From Dipteris shenzhenensis (taxonomy: Eukaryota; Polypodiophyta; Polypodiopsida; Gleicheniales), in the NCBI GenBank assembly GCA_047967505.1, contig CM106541.1: DNA of 64,000 nt, one strand, 5' to 3'. Positions 22,680 through 34,794 of this stretch are shown here, one piece after another. Position numbers and translations under genes: made by a program. Below the pieces are notes generated by a model. That model did not search any database, had not been told where the DNA came from, and saw only the letters and a list, made by a program, of their open reading frames with translations. Each line of letters starts with the position of its first letter. Positions within the stretch are counted from its first letter, which is position 1.

Positions 22680-23640
22680 ATGTCTACCACTAGCAACCTC
22701 AACTTGAAGGAATCTACTAAGTTAGAAAATTCCAACTATGGCACAAGGAAATACCAAATAGAGACCATTCTTGTACTTCAAGACAAATGGGAGTATGTCA
22801 ATGGGTCTACACCTAGACCATCCAGTGTACCACCAACAAGAACAACTCCCACCATTGCCGCAGCAGCACAAGTAGAAGGGTCTACACCTGCACCAACAGT
22901 GTCCACACCTAAAATAGATCTTTCCATTGCCCAAGCACACGAATAATGGGACAAGAAAAGACAAATATGCATATCATTTGATCAAACAAACATGCAAGCT
23001 GTCATGCTTGGACAGCTCAACACAGTTAAGACATCCAAAGAAGCATGGGATATGTTTGCATCTCTTTATGAGTCTAAGAACACATCTAAGATTTTCACAT
23101 TGAGAAACCAGATCAACCACAATTTTTGCAGGAGCAATGAAACTAGTGATGCTTACATACTCAAGTTGTTCAAGGATTACAACAATCAACTTGCAGTAGT
23201 AGAAGAGACTATGAATCCTGCAAAAATGGTTTAAGTCCTCCTAAAAATAAACTAGGAGAGGGATACAAGAATTTAGTCCAGATTATTGCCATCCAAAGGC
23301 GAATTCCAACACTGGAAGAGGTACAGTTAGTGCTACTTAGTGAAGAACTCAGGGCTCATTCCATTCACATACAAAAAGGCCATTCCATTGATCAAGCTTT
23401 CATAGCCTGGTAGAGGTAGAGCATCTCAGAGAAGTGTTCATCATTAGCATCAAGAGCAGCATCAGCATCCACAATAGTAGCATCAGCATTAGAATCCAAG
23501 CAAAAAGAGGAAGATTTCAAGGAAGAGGGAAAGCATCCACCAACGTGTCAAACATTCAATGCACCTACTATCATAAGTTTGGACACTATGAAAGAGATTG
23601 CCGCAAGAAGTGGTATGACCAAGGAGGTCAATCTAACAGC
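22680..23640 (+). pseudogene. Copia C gag
   Basis: Gag starts at ATG 22680 (MSTTSNLNLKESTKLENSNY). It has a proline/threonine-rich insert and TAA at 22944, continues in the same frame with QAVMLGQLNTVKTSKEAWDM, typical of copia gag (UBN2), and meets another stop near 23232. A zinc knuckle near 23560 reads CTYYHKFGHYERDC, in which the second cysteine is changed to tyrosine. The start matches the gag at 46756 (MSTSSNL). Confidence 0.85.
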
Positions 23641-25090
23641 AATTGAGGGAAATTGTGTGGAAGAGAAAATCACCGTGGTGGACATCCAAGTCATAATCAT
23701 TATTCCAATGAACCTTAGAATATGTATCTTGCAAGTGAGGATATGCAAAATACTGATACATTGTACATTGACATTGATTGTGAATACAAAGGGGATTGTA
23801 GTTATCAAGTTGATCAAGCAAATCAAGATCCCTGATATATAGATAGTGGTGCATCATTGCACATGACAAAGCATTAGGTATGGTTCACAGAGATAAAACC
23901 ATTAGGAGGACAAAAGGATGTTATCTACACTGTGGATAGCATATCAAATCTAGTTCAAGGGAAAGGCATTGTCCCTACTATGAACAATTTCACTGGTACA
24001 AAAGGATTGGTGAAAGATGTGATGTACATTTCAAAGCTCTATAAGAACCTCTTTTCAATTAAGAAAATGACAGGACACAACTATCGAGTCATCGTTGATG
24101 GAGATGAATGCACAATCAGAGACAAATTTAGAGGATATTAGCTAGTAGGAAAAGTAGTCAATGAAGGATGCTTGTTCAGAATGCTACCTTCAGTACCAGA
24201 CTTGCATGCCATGTCAGCTCAGCAACAACCAATGCCACTTTCCGCAATTTGGCACAAGAGATATGAACATGTCAAATTCAAAATCTTTATGCAACTAAGA
24301 AATCAGAATATGGGAATTAGAATTTTGAAACTAAAGTTTCTTGGGAAATTTTGCAAAGCATGTTGCTTTCATAAGCAAAAGAGAACCAATTTTGGTAGAA
24401 GTACCTCTCGAGCAAGAGGAATTCTTGATTTAATTCATATGGGTTATGCATAGACTTGCAACATCAATGGCTCACTCTTCTACTTGACTTTCATCAACGA
24501 CTATAGCAAATATTGTTGGGTCTATTTTTTGAAAGAGAGATTTGAAGTTTTTTCCAGATTTCAAAAATTCAAAGCCATAGTTGAGAACCAGACAGGAAGA
24601 AAGACAAAGTCATGAGATCAAATAGAGGAGCTGAATACATGTCTTTAGCATTTATGAACTTTTGCAAAAGTAATGGTATTCAAAGACAATTCACATGTGT
24701 AGATACTCCTCAGTAGAATGCAATAGCTGAAAGGAAGAATGGGACTTTAGCAAACAATGCTAGAGCAATGCTCAGTGAGAAGCATCTTCTGAATCAATAT
24801 TAGACAGAAGCAATTGCCAGTACAAACTACTCACTTAATCAGCTTCCAATGAAACCGATTCAAGGTATGACACCTTATCAGGCATTCATCACTAGATAAA
24901 AGCCACACATTGGGAATATCTGCATTTGGTTGCATTGCATGTGCCCCACATACATAACAATCATGGTAGAAAGTTGAATGTTAAGTCATGTAAATTGATC
25001 ATGGTTAGCTACACTTAAGAAAGCAAAGCATACAAGTTGTATGATCCCATCAACCAAAAGGTCATAATCTCTAGAGATGTAATATTTGTC
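23641..25090 (+). pseudogene. Copia C protease and integrase
   Basis: The protease active site IDSGASLHMTKH is readable near 23839-23874 and is followed by TAG. The pre-integrase zinc region includes WHKRYEHVKF and CKACCFHKQKR (about 24250-24380). The core has [11 protein letters not shown]-like wording near 24480, with several stops and frameshifts. The C-terminal part reaches KLYDPINQKVIISRDVIF-like sequence near 25035-25090 and then stops abruptly where unrelated DNA begins. Confidence 0.83.
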
Positions 25091-26310
25091 TTCCTTCTCC
25101 AGCTGAGCTCTCCAGAGACCACCTTGTCACTTGTGGAGTAGAACCTTATCTTTCTTAGTCCTCATCTGGTCTTCCTCTTCCCTTGGTACCATGGCTTCAC
25201 AGTGGTGGACATGGACACAGACTCACCACATACCTTGATTCTCGATGATGCTCTACTTCTTGGGGCTCCCGAAGGAGTATAGATTCATTCTCTAGTCTAT
25301 CAAAGGATGTTTTAGTATGGTGTTGGAGTCTCCACCTCCCTCAGCAGCTACAGTGGTTGCAGATGATGGGGTCCCTAGGCTTAAAGTGATTGTGGACACC
25401 CCCAAGACGCTTCCTGAGGAGATCCTCCTAAAGACCTTGGATGGAGGTGAACTACGTTAGAGAGTTGAGGTCTCTAGGCTTTTAGGTCAGTGCTTGTCCG
25501 CCCATGTAGATAGATGGGACACTTAGCTTGGGACTACATGAGAGGCTAGGGTAGGGATCCTCCTCAGCCTAGGCAGAAGAAAGGGCCTCCCCCTCAGCCC
25601 AGGCAAGGGCAAAGGGCTCCCCAGCATCAAGCTAGGCAGTCAGAGCTCAGGCGGTCCATTTTTGCACCAAGCCTTGTCTAGGACAGCCTCTACCTAGAGA
25701 GTTCTGGCAGCTAGGACCATGGAACTATCTTGAGATCCTTGACAGATACCCAATGGCTCTAGAGGTGTTTGTCCTAATTTTGTAGCCCCGAGGAGGCTCT
25801 ATAGGAGTGTTTGGCTCGCGGCGATCGTGCCCTTTTTGGGGTTTTCTCTTCGCAGCATCTAGTGAGGAGTAGTAGACTCCCAAACTATCTGACCTTATGA
25901 TGCAACAACAAATATTTGACATGATGGAGGAGTGGCTTGGCCCCTAGGGGAGGGAGATGTGGGTCACCCATGGTCACACCGCCACTTTTTAGTTTGTCTT
26001 CTCAGTTGACCATTAGGAGCTGGGTGTTGCAGTCTGTGTGCTTCATCTGGGACCCACGTTTTAGATGAAGCAGGCCACATATTGGACTCTACAGCTTTGT
26101 GTAGATAGATTAGGGGTTGATTCCTCATTTCTACGGCAGTGGGCCACCAAGGTAGGCATCGAGCTAGTTATGCCCTTGGTATGACACTATACTGACATAA
26201 ATTACTCCCCATCTAACCTGCACAGCAAAGTCCCTGAGGTCCCAGGTTTCAGTACAGGCTCCCACTCATAAGTGAGCTATGTTCTCCACTCCCCTCACCT
26301 CCCCATGAGT
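25091..26310. other. Foreign 1.2-kb segment inside copia C
   Basis: This block is more GC-rich than the element around it. It replaces the roughly 300 bp that join integrase to reverse transcriptase in the sister copy at 41880-42180. One frame near 25510-25650 reads GHLAWDYMRG, then a Gln/Pro/Arg-rich run (PPPQPRQGQRAPQ). That recalls the end of a retrotransposon zinc knuckle, but stops are frequent and I cannot classify it. Confidence 0.5.
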
Positions 26311-27858
26311 TGGATCATGGTGAGGAGTTGGAATGTGCAAACTACTATGAATGAAGAAATGGAAGTGTTGCACAAAAATAACACTTGGGATTTATGTGGC
26401 CTTCCACCAAGAAAGAAGTCCATTGCAAACAAATGGGTTCACAAAGTATAGTATAATCGAAATGGAATCATTGAAAGGTACGAAGTTAGACTACTTGTTG
26501 CAAAAGGATTTGCATAGCAATATGGTCAAGACTATGATGAGACTTATGCTATAGTAGCAAAGATGGATTCCATATAGGTCTTGATATCACTAGTGACACT
26601 CAGCAGATGGAAGGTGTACCAACTAGATGTCAAGAATGCTTTTCTCAATGGTTACCTAGACGAGAACGTCTACATGTAGCAACTAGCAAGGTATGTTGAG
26701 CCAGGGAAAGAGCATCATGTTTTCCATCTTAAGAAAAGTCTCTATGGCTTAAATTAAGCACCCAGATGTTGGTATAGCAGAATCAACAAGTGTTTTGCTA
26801 ATCTGGGATACATGAAGTCCAATGTAGATCATACTCTCTACTACAAAGTTCAAGGGGAAGAAATTACTATTTCACTTTTGTATGTAGATGATTTGATTGT
26901 GATGAGAAGAAACAATAGCATCATCAGTAAGCTGAAACAAGACTTATCTACAGAGTTTGACATGAAATAAATTGGATGTGTGCATAATTGCCTTGGAATT
27001 GAGTTTTTTTAGAGACTCAAACAATACCTTTATGAGCCAACATAAATATGTAGATAGTCTCCTAAAGAAGTTTCATATGGTAGATTGCAAGATTGCAGCC
27101 ATTCCCATGGAGCAAAGATTAAAACAAACAAAAGATCTAGAAAAGACTACAACCAATGACAAGTACTATCGGTAGCTCATCGGATCTCTTATATATTTGA
27201 CTATCACAAGCCCACATATTTCTTATATATTTGACTATCACAAGCCCACATATTTATTATGCAGTAAGTTCACTTGCATAGTTTATGGCAAATACAAAAA
27301 AATATCGAGCCTTGAGACACATCAGAAGCCTGGAATAGAATACAGAGGAAGACATCCAAGGTTGCATGGATACTATGACAGTGACTATGTAGGGGATCAT
27401 GAGACAAGGAGATCCACACAAGGATATGTGTTTTTCCTTAGTCAAGGTGCTATATCATGGTTGTCAAACAAGTAGCCAACTATTTCTTTGTCTTCAATAG
27501 AAGTAAAACATAGGGCACTCACAAGAGGTGCATGTGAGGCTATATGGCTCGGAAGACTATTGTAAAAAACAAGTTACTTTGATGAGTCAAAGCCAACAAC
27601 AATAAACTATGATAATCAATAGGCTCAAGCATCAGACAAAGATCTAGTATATCACTTCAGAACAAAGCACATTGATGTTAGAGAGCACTTCTTTAGACAA
27701 AGAGTGTTACTTGGTGATACCACATTGCAATATTGTGATAACAAAGAGAATGTTGCAGACATAGTTGCCAAATCACTCAAGAAATAGATTTTTGAGAAGC
27801 ACCGACAAGCTCTTGGTTTGATGCAGAGGAAGGACATTCCCATTAAAGAGGTGTGATG
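26311..27858 (+). pseudogene. Copia C reverse transcriptase and RNase H
   Basis: RT resumes at MNEEMEVLHKNNTWDL (near 26348) and continues with YQLDVKNAFLNGYLDENVYM and LLYVDDLIV (catalytic YVDD at 26881-26892). RNase H shows HGYYDSDYVGDHETRRSTQG, FFLSQGAISWLSNK and TKHIDVREHFFR, and ends at about 27858. At least ten in-frame stops are present, many TAG. A short duplication (tatatatttgactatcacaa, near 27190 and 27225) disturbs the RT/RNase H junction. Confidence 0.88.
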
Positions 27859-27943
27859 GAATGTAATGCTTAGTCCTTCTTCAATCCCCCATAATCAACA
27901 TCCTGAGGGAAGACCTACTTCATGATGTTGATCTTGAGGGAGG

Positions 27944-28195
27944 TGTTAAGGAGCCATCTCAACATCATGTGTTATCATATGTGCATAACACTAACACATA
28001 GAGTGCTAAAAGGGCTGAAAACCATAACCATAACCCTAACCCTAGCCCTAAAGGGGTTTGTATATATTATTTATTTTCAACTAAACCTACTGTACAATTA
28101 GTCATTTGTGGTGTGCTTTAGTCATTTGTAGTGTGCTCTCTAGTTGTGGCCTCTGTTCATCTCCACTCTTCTCCTCTCCTCTCTATATTATTTCA
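27944..28195 (+). repeat. 3' LTR of copia C, with telomere-like motif
   Basis: It begins TGTTAAGG just after a gagggagg purine tract and ends at TTTCA (28195). It contains the run ccctaaccctagccctaaag (28032-28051), followed by gggtttgtatatatt. Related LTRs lie at 42543-42773 and 43104-43322. Confidence 0.8.
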
Positions 28196-29750
28196 TGATT
28201 TCCTTGTGTTAAAAGAGGGGCCTAGTGGATGGTGGAGGATATTAGGGAGTAGAATAGAGCCACATGTAAGTTTTGAATCTACGTGCGTGGTCTTAAGAGA
28301 CTTGCCACTCAAACACTACAACATTCTAGCAAGCTTTCAATGTGATGGCAGATGTGACATCCATTGATGGACCATGGATGAGGACATTAGGTAGTACAAG
28401 ACTGCTATTGCTTATGGCTGGGTGACCTCAACTATGATAGAGAACTTCAAAGTTCATGTCAATGTTAATGATTGATGCTGGCACTGTTATACGTATTAGG
28501 AATGAAGTGGACAAACCCCTATGTGCTTTAATTCTAGCATACATCACTAATGCTTTAACCTTTGACTTGAAGAATATCATGATTTTGACCCATCATTATA
28601 GTTTAGTAGATTACTCTTTAGGACATTCCAACATTGTCTGAGTTATGTCATAAAGCACTACTCTTAGTTCCAGTGATCACCACCATCTCATATCAACACA
28701 TCATTCCTTAGCATGAGGACACTTATGCATTAGTGCAATATTGTCGCAGAGTGTTGGACATTATCAGACGGCCATCAAGAAACCTTGGGAACCTCAATGT
28801 TCAAAAATTTACTATGTCTTTAGTACAGGGTCCCTACGTGATGCAAATGAATGGTTGGATCTAGGAGTATAGATTTGTCTCAACATCCACATTCGGCTCG
28901 TATGCCTTAGGGATACCTTATGCATTTTTAATTGCATTTCAAGCTTTTAGGCCTTTATAGTGCGAGCTCCACTATGAGCCTATGATGACAAATGCTACAT
29001 CCTATGCCAATGGATGTTCAACCATGCACATAAAAGATCACCTTCATCTCATGATAGTTGAGCATATAGGTTTGATAGGCTTCTATGGCTTGCTAGTATA
29101 GTACCATACTTCAGGCTTTGTTAGAAGAGCATAGTACCATAGTTGCGACTTTGGCCCATACTTTTATGTGGCCCCTGGATCACTCAGTCCACACAGTGGG
29201 ACTATGCAATCTTCTATGACCACACATCATCCAATAGAGATTACTCTACTACAGCATACCTCAAGGAGTGGTGTCAATTCTTTTGGGTTGGTGACTTTTT
29301 TTTTTGTTAAAACCTTCTAGATCATTTCTTCATGGCTATATCAATCAACTTCACATACAGAAGCATATTTAACAAATTAAGTTCATAGTCTAAGCATGTT
29401 CAATTGTGACTCATATGTGATCCATACATGCAATTGTCCTTTGGTCAACCAATCTTTGATCTAGATGGAATTCTTTTTAGCATTCTTTCCTCACACTTTT
29501 GGCCTACTTTCTAGGTTTATTCCCAAAGGCTAAGGATGACCTATAAATTAACAAGGGAAAATGCATATTTATGTCAAGGATGTATAAATTGTATGCATTC
29601 ACTGTGTGTAGTCATTGTGCTCACACATGCACATACTACTTTGATTTTTCAATATATTTTTTTTCACTTTTGATTGCTATCATATGCACCAAATGAAATC
29701 CAAAAAAGATCTTGTACATGCACCCTTTACTTACCCAATGCATTTTAAAG
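28196..29750. other. Unassigned DNA, possible decayed coding remnant
   Basis: No open frame or known domain is present. The base composition and lack of simple repeats suggest an old coding or transposon segment, but it carries many stops in every frame and I cannot name it. A poly(T) run lies near 29300. Confidence 0.4.
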
Positions 29751-29752
29751 AG

Positions 29753-29915
29753 GTGCTAAGGATGGTGTAAATTGCACCATACCATAAGAGCGTATAGGTC
29801 AAACCCTAACCCTAGCCTAAGGGGTGCATGTATATATTCATCGTTATGTTCAATACAACATAATGGATAGTTATCTATCTATGCACTCCACTCTCTCCCC
29901 CTGATCCTAAAAGAA
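29753..29915 (+). repeat. LTR-like fragment with telomere-like motif
   Basis: It starts tgctaaggatgg and contains aaaccctaaccctagcctaa (29812-29822 and just before), then gtgcatgtatatattcatcg, and ends in a CT-rich segment. The order resembles the copia C LTR, with diverged sequence. No internal region of the matching element was identified. Confidence 0.5.
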
Positions 29916-31852
29916 AAAATGACTAAAAATCAAAATGATATATCTTAATCTTCCAATAGCAATGACCATCTTCTCTTTATTCACATATTGCTTATCCTAA
30001 GCAACCATATTTCTATGTTCATTATACTCTCTATGGTCTTAACTTGCCCATAGCAAAACACGATAATAGACCCTCATAAAAACTACTTATCTTCTTACAT
30101 TGCAAGATGTCAAGGAGGGGTAAGTATATTCCTTCCTTGAATCACACTTCATCCTGTAAAATTCAAGAAATATCCCACCAAACTCTAGAGAGCTGGGTGC
30201 TTATTCTTGGGCAAATGCTTTAAGATGCTAAACCAAATCTCTTTCCACTTCTAAAATCAATATCTACCACTACATAATGGCAAATGAAGTGGAACCAAGT
30301 GGGTGACTCCTAATTTGATAACAAAAATCACCATACACATAGTGTGACATGATAGCCATACAAGAAACCCTAAGCAAATAGATAGCCACCCAAAATACAC
30401 ACATGCAACGATGTACATCAATAGAACAAAAGAAGGGGAGAAGCAATGCAAAAGGTAACGGACGAACAAGGGGACATGTAGACCTGCAAGAGAATAAGAA
30501 GGATAAGAGCAACACAAGAGGAGAAGAAGGAGAAGAGACATGTAGGGGAAGGAGAAGGAGAAGAAGAAGAGATTTGGCTGCAAAATGAAGAAGGGAATGG
30601 AAGAATAAGGAAACACGTGGGCAAGTAGGAAAAGGAGGAATATATAGTACGCAAAAATGAAAAACAACCGTCTATTTCTCCTTTTCCATTTTTTCCAAGC
30701 ATCAGTTATTGACGATGAAATTTAGGCCCAAATGGGAAGGCTCACTAAGGGTCTTTACACACCAAGGTATGTCTACCTACTATCATTACTGCTAGGAGCC
30801 AATTGGATGCTTAAATTGGGGTCGTTACACAGCTGAAATTGGGTGGGCTTCAAAAGGTAGGCCATGATAAGCAATTTCCTGGGCAACAAAAGTTGGTTGC
30901 CCAAACTTGGGCATGCACACCAATAAAATTCAAGTACACTTGGAGACCTATCAACTATGAATTGAATACTAACCTTTTAATGAGGCCTCAAGTAGGCGGA
31001 TACACATCGTCCAGTGCCTACCCAAGCCAGAAAAGGGATGGGTAGGGTATCTTCACACACCAGGTGGACACTGCAAGGGAAGAAAGGGATGCATTAACTC
31101 CACAAACTAAGATATGCCTATGTGGTTAAGTTTGCAGGACTACTGCTAGCATTTTCTCTCACTTGGGCGAGGATGCATGGGGGAAGGTGGTTGCCCATCC
31201 CATGGGCGCCCTTTTTTTGGCAAAACCTCTCATTTTTTAACATGTGGCAACCACGTGGACGGGCGTCGCTATCTACCCATACTTGGATGGGTTCATACCA
31301 CCCGAGATGAACATCCTCTAAAAGCTAGTGTGAAGGGCTGCTATCCTAGTTGGCCCAAGTGGAGAGACGGGCCTAATCGCTAATAGAGGATTGGCCCATT
31401 CCATCTCCTCCAACTGCTACACCCATCACACGTTAGTGATTTAAATAAGCAACATGATGACTGCCGATTGATATGAACCACCAGAGCCATCCTCTAATTG
31501 TATTTCCTCCTCCATGAGCATGATGATCATCGGTTGATATGAACCACCAGAGCCATCCTCTAATTGTATTTCCTCCTCCACGCGTGGTGTGAACCCACCC
31601 TGATTACACTTGAACCCACCCTCAATAGTGTAATGGGCAAGTATTAAATGCCCACAGAACAGTGCACTGTAATCGGCTAAACACTGCTCTCGGACTTATA
31701 CAAAAGCAGCCTGTTAGTTTTACAGCCTAATGTCGATTCAGCATTCTTCTGAATGTGGCATTTCATGAGTCAAATCCTACGCTGCATTCTGGTCCAGGCT
31801 AAGATGTGGGCGAAACGGCTAGCATCAGAGCTCTACTTCGAAGTTACAGCCT
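29916..31852. other. Intergenic DNA upstream of the PPR gene
   Basis: No gene is recognised. A purine-rich tract at 30425-30590 gives long spurious frames on both strands. A 66-bp tandem duplication lies at 31455-31586. The promoter of the PPR gene must lie here or further upstream, but no clear TATA box was fixed. Confidence 0.5.
31455..31586 (+). repeat. 66-bp tandem duplication upstream of the PPR gene
   Basis: Two copies of a segment containing tgatatgaaccaccagagcc and atcctctaattgtatttcct lie head to tail at a 66-bp offset with few differences. Confidence 0.85.
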
Positions 31853-34057
31853 ATGTTCAACCGTTCCTTGCACCTTCGCATATTAATCTGCCCAAATCAT
31901 GTACACAGGAAGACATACGAGCTTTGCTTTACACGATTCCGAGAAGAGGGTCAAGTCTCATGGAAGCGGCCCTTAAATTCACCAGAACAACCTCATTCTG
32001 AAGACGTTTCCGCTACCCACGTTTCCATTTTGCGTTGGTGTGGGGTGACGAAGGCTCTATATGAAGGCCAACGTGTTCATGACCATTTAATAAAAAATGG
32101 GGTTGAGAAAAACATATTTTTAGGCAATCTTCTTGTGCAGATGTATGGCAATTGTGGTGCTTTGGAAGAGGCACTTGGCTTGTTTGCAAAAATGCGTCAA
32201 CGGGACCTCTTCTCATGGAATTTTGCCATTAAAGCGTACACCTTGGATGGCAAATGCAAGGAGGCCATCCAACTTCTAGAACGAATGCTGCAGGAAGGGG
32301 TGGTGCTTGACAAACTCATCCTCATAAACATATTGTCTGCATGTGCTAACGAAGCAACTTTAAATGAAGGCAAGTGGATGCATGCTTGTATAAGCGGCAG
32401 TCGTTTTGAACTGGATGTTGCTGTGGGGACTGCCCTTATCACCATGTATGGCAAATGTGGTCAGCTACAAATTGCACGGGCAATGTTCGACAGGATGCCT
32501 GAGCGTGACGTGGTCTCCTGGACTGCCATGATTGCAGCGTATGCTCAGCATGGGCAGGGTAAGAAAGCTCTCCAACTCTTTTACCGCATGCCATGGGAAG
32601 GATTGATGCCAGATCCGGTCACCTTTGTTAGTGCCCTTGATGCATGTACTGGACGTGGATCACTGGCTGAAGCTAAGCATATTCACACCCACATCTTAAG
32701 CAGTGGCTTTGAGGCAAATGTGATTGTGGGGACTGCTGTTATAAATATGTATGGTAAATGTGGCAGCTTGGAGAATGCATGGGGCATGTTCAACCAGATG
32801 CATGAGCGTAACATTGTTTCTTGGAATGCTATGATTGCAATGCATGCACAGAATGGAAGGAGCAAGGATGCCCTTCAGCTTTTTGAACGAATGCAACAAG
32901 AAGGCATAATGCCAAACAAGGTGACCTTTGTAAGCACTTTTGACACGTGTTGCAGTGGTGCAGCCTTTGCGGAGGGCAAGCAGATGCATGCTCGCATTGT
33001 GGGAAGTGTCTTTGAGCTGGATATTGTTGTCGGGACTGCCCTTGTTAAGATGTATAGCAGGTATAGGCGCTTGTCAGATGCACTTAGTATATATGACAAA
33101 ATGCCTGTTCGTGATGAGGTGACCGTAATTAGCATTCTTTCTGCATGTGCCACTTGTGTTGCCCTCATTGAAGGCAAGCACATACATGGTGGCATTGTGA
33201 GCAGTGGATTTGACTCTGACGTCATTGTAGGGACCGCCCTCATAAACATGTATGGCAAGTGTGGCAGCCTGACGGATGCTCAGAGGGTGTTTGACAAGAT
33301 GCCCAAGCGGAATGTCATCTCATGGAATGCAATGATCGCAGCATACACTCAGAATGGGAAGGGTAAAGAATCGCTCTTGCTTTTTGACCAAATGAAGCGT
33401 CATGATGTGAAGCTTGATATTGCCACCTTTATTAGCGTGCTTTCAGCATGTAGCCATGCTGGTCTGTTGGATGAAGGTTGCCGGTGCTTTGGCACCATGA
33501 AACGGGATCATGGAATCACACCTAACGTAGATCATTATAACTGCATGATAGACTTATTTGGAAGGATGGGCAGATTGGCTGAGGCAGAAGAATTGCTCAT
33601 AAATATGCCATTTGAGCCAACAATTGTTTCATGGACAACCTTGCTCAGTGCGTGCAGAGAACAGGTTGATGTGGAGAGAGGAGAGCGTGCTGCAAGCCGC
33701 ATATTTGAGCTGAATCCTGAGGACACTGTACCTTACATTATGTTGGCAAACACCTATGCTGCAGCTGGTAGGGAGGATGATGCCGTAAAGATCATGAATA
33801 AGATGAGGGACAAGGGTTTGAAGAGGCAGTCAGGTGGCTGCTCAATTGAGGTCAATGGTAGCGTAAATGAGTTTGTAGTAGATGACCATAGCAAACATGC
33901 TGAATTGTTGAGGTTGACTAAATCTATTGAGGCAGGATGTGCTCTCTATGACACCCACATAATGCTTCATAGTCTCGGGGACAAGAAATATGGACATTGC
34001 AGTCCTAGTGCCATTCCACCATTTAATCAACCTTCAAGACTGGTGAGAGCGAAATAG
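31853..34057 (+). CDS. PLS-class pentatricopeptide repeat protein, truncated DYW subgroup
   Basis: The protein has 734 residues and no intron. From about residue 50 it consists of P, L and S type repeats, recognisable by VGTALITMYGKCG, ARAMFDRMPERDVVSWTAMI and GKKALQLFYRM. It ends in E and E+ motifs (SWTTLLSACREQVDVERGER, then VPYIMLANTYAAAGREDDA and KRQSGGCSIEVNG). Proteins of this class bind organellar RNA base by base and act in chloroplast or mitochondrial RNA editing. One repeat pair appears lost in frame near 33115, where KMPVRD runs straight into EVTVISILSACA. The DYW deaminase domain is collapsed (see 34042-34122). The N-terminus is uncertain: a second frame from ATG 31753 overlaps and may hold the original targeting region. 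The gene may be functional as a PLS-E+ protein or may be a recent pseudogene. Confidence 0.88.
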   Translation: MFNRSLHLRILICPNHVHRKTYELCFTRFREEGQVSWKRPLNSPEQPHSEDVSATHVSILRWCGVTKALYEGQRVHDHLIKNGVEKNIFLGNLLVQMYGNCGALEEALGLFAKMRQRDLFSWNFAIKAYTLDGKCKEAIQLLERMLQEGVVLDKLILINILSACANEATLNEGKWMHACISGSRFELDVAVGTALITMYGKCGQLQIARAMFDRMPERDVVSWTAMIAAYAQHGQGKKALQLFYRMPWEGLMPDPVTFVSALDACTGRGSLAEAKHIHTHILSSGFEANVIVGTAVINMYGKCGSLENAWGMFNQMHERNIVSWNAMIAMHAQNGRSKDALQLFERMQQEGIMPNKVTFVSTFDTCCSGAAFAEGKQMHARIVGSVFELDIVVGTALVKMYSRYRRLSDALSIYDKMPVRDEVTVISILSACATCVALIEGKHIHGGIVSSGFDSDVIVGTALINMYGKCGSLTDAQRVFDKMPKRNVISWNAMIAAYTQNGKGKESLLLFDQMKRHDVKLDIATFISVLSACSHAGLLDEGCRCFGTMKRDHGITPNVDHYNCMIDLFGRMGRLAEAEELLINMPFEPTIVSWTTLLSACREQVDVERGERAASRIFELNPEDTVPYIMLANTYAAAGREDDAVKIMNKMRDKGLKRQSGGCSIEVNGSVNEFVVDDHSKHAELLRLTKSIEAGCALYDTHIMLHSLGDKKYGHCSPSAIPPFNQPSRLVRAK

Positions 34058-34122
34058 TAATTAAAGATTCGGATAGAATCTTGCAGACAGCGTGTGGAGT
34101 TTGCTCATGAGCGGATTATTCG
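34042..34122 (+). pseudogene. Out-of-frame end of a DYW domain
   Basis: In the frame next to the PPR frame, the sequence reads ESEIVIKDSDRI, then GVCS, a TGA stop, and ADYS. This lines up without gaps with the last residues of DYW domains (EIVVRDSNRFHHF, then GVCSCGDYW). The histidine/glutamate and CxxC centre of the deaminase is absent between residue ~690 of the PPR protein and this remnant, so deletion plus a frameshift removed the catalytic part. Confidence 0.75.
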
Positions 34123-34790
34123 TAACATTAACCACAAAAGTTACCATTTCCACATCGTTCTCTGGTAAGTGTTCCATGTAATGTTCTTTTGAGAACTTGG
34201 TGCCCCCCCATTAAGCTCCTTGTTGCCGAAACAGTTGTCTTGCCAGCAACTTGCTTGTCACAAATTTATTTTAGCCTTACAATTTCTTGTGTGCCAAGTT
34301 TCGTGAGCACCATTGAGGTGAAAGTAACAGAGGTTCTAGTTGAGCCAACCTGACCACAAATCCATTAGTTTTAGCAAATTGAGAACTCCTTACAGTTGCG
34401 CTATAGGCTATCTAAGCACCGACAGCATAAGCTATTTTTCATCTTTAGGTGGTTTAGTGAGTGGCTAAATGCAGTACTCCCTTTCGATGAATACTGAGCA
34501 GTGGGTAGTTCATCTGCACAATGTTCGCCACCATTGTCTCATCAATGTGGGCAGCCAAATCCATGGTTAAAGTATTTCCATATTCAAAATAGTTAGCTGC
34601 GATCTCAGCCCGTTTGCTGTTTATGGGGACAACGAACACATTATCATAATAATTAGAAGAGAGAAATGTTTCGAAGTTGTATTTTAAAAAATGAGCACAA
34701 ATTATTATCGAAATACATTACAGGTTTCTCAACACACCAAAAGGCTAGCATCAAGCATGATGTTGAGGCACTTCAGCATATACATATATA
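34123..34790. other. 3' flank of the PPR gene
   Basis: No gene was seen. The stretch probably includes the 3' untranslated region of the PPR transcript; no polyadenylation signal was fixed. Confidence 0.5.
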
Positions 34791-34794
34791 CATA

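Larger units (their letters stand above)
22680..28195 (+). mobile_element. Ty1/copia element C, near full length, decayed
   Basis: Gag, protease, integrase, reverse transcriptase and RNase H occur in order on the plus strand and end in a 252-bp LTR at 27944-28195. Every domain carries stops. A segment of about 1.2 kb (25091-26310) replaces the integrase/RT junction. No clear left LTR or primer-binding site was found upstream of gag. Related fragments occur at 41032, 46756, 47205, 51105 and 55385. Confidence 0.88.

Noticed and set aside
30257-30702. Hydrophobic 136-residue minus-strand protein
   Set aside because: It is the complement of a purine-rich tract (30425-30590); leucine/phenylalanine/serine richness follows from base composition.
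32013-34030. Minus-strand frames opposite the PPR gene
   Set aside because: They are shadows of the repeated PPR codons on the other strand.
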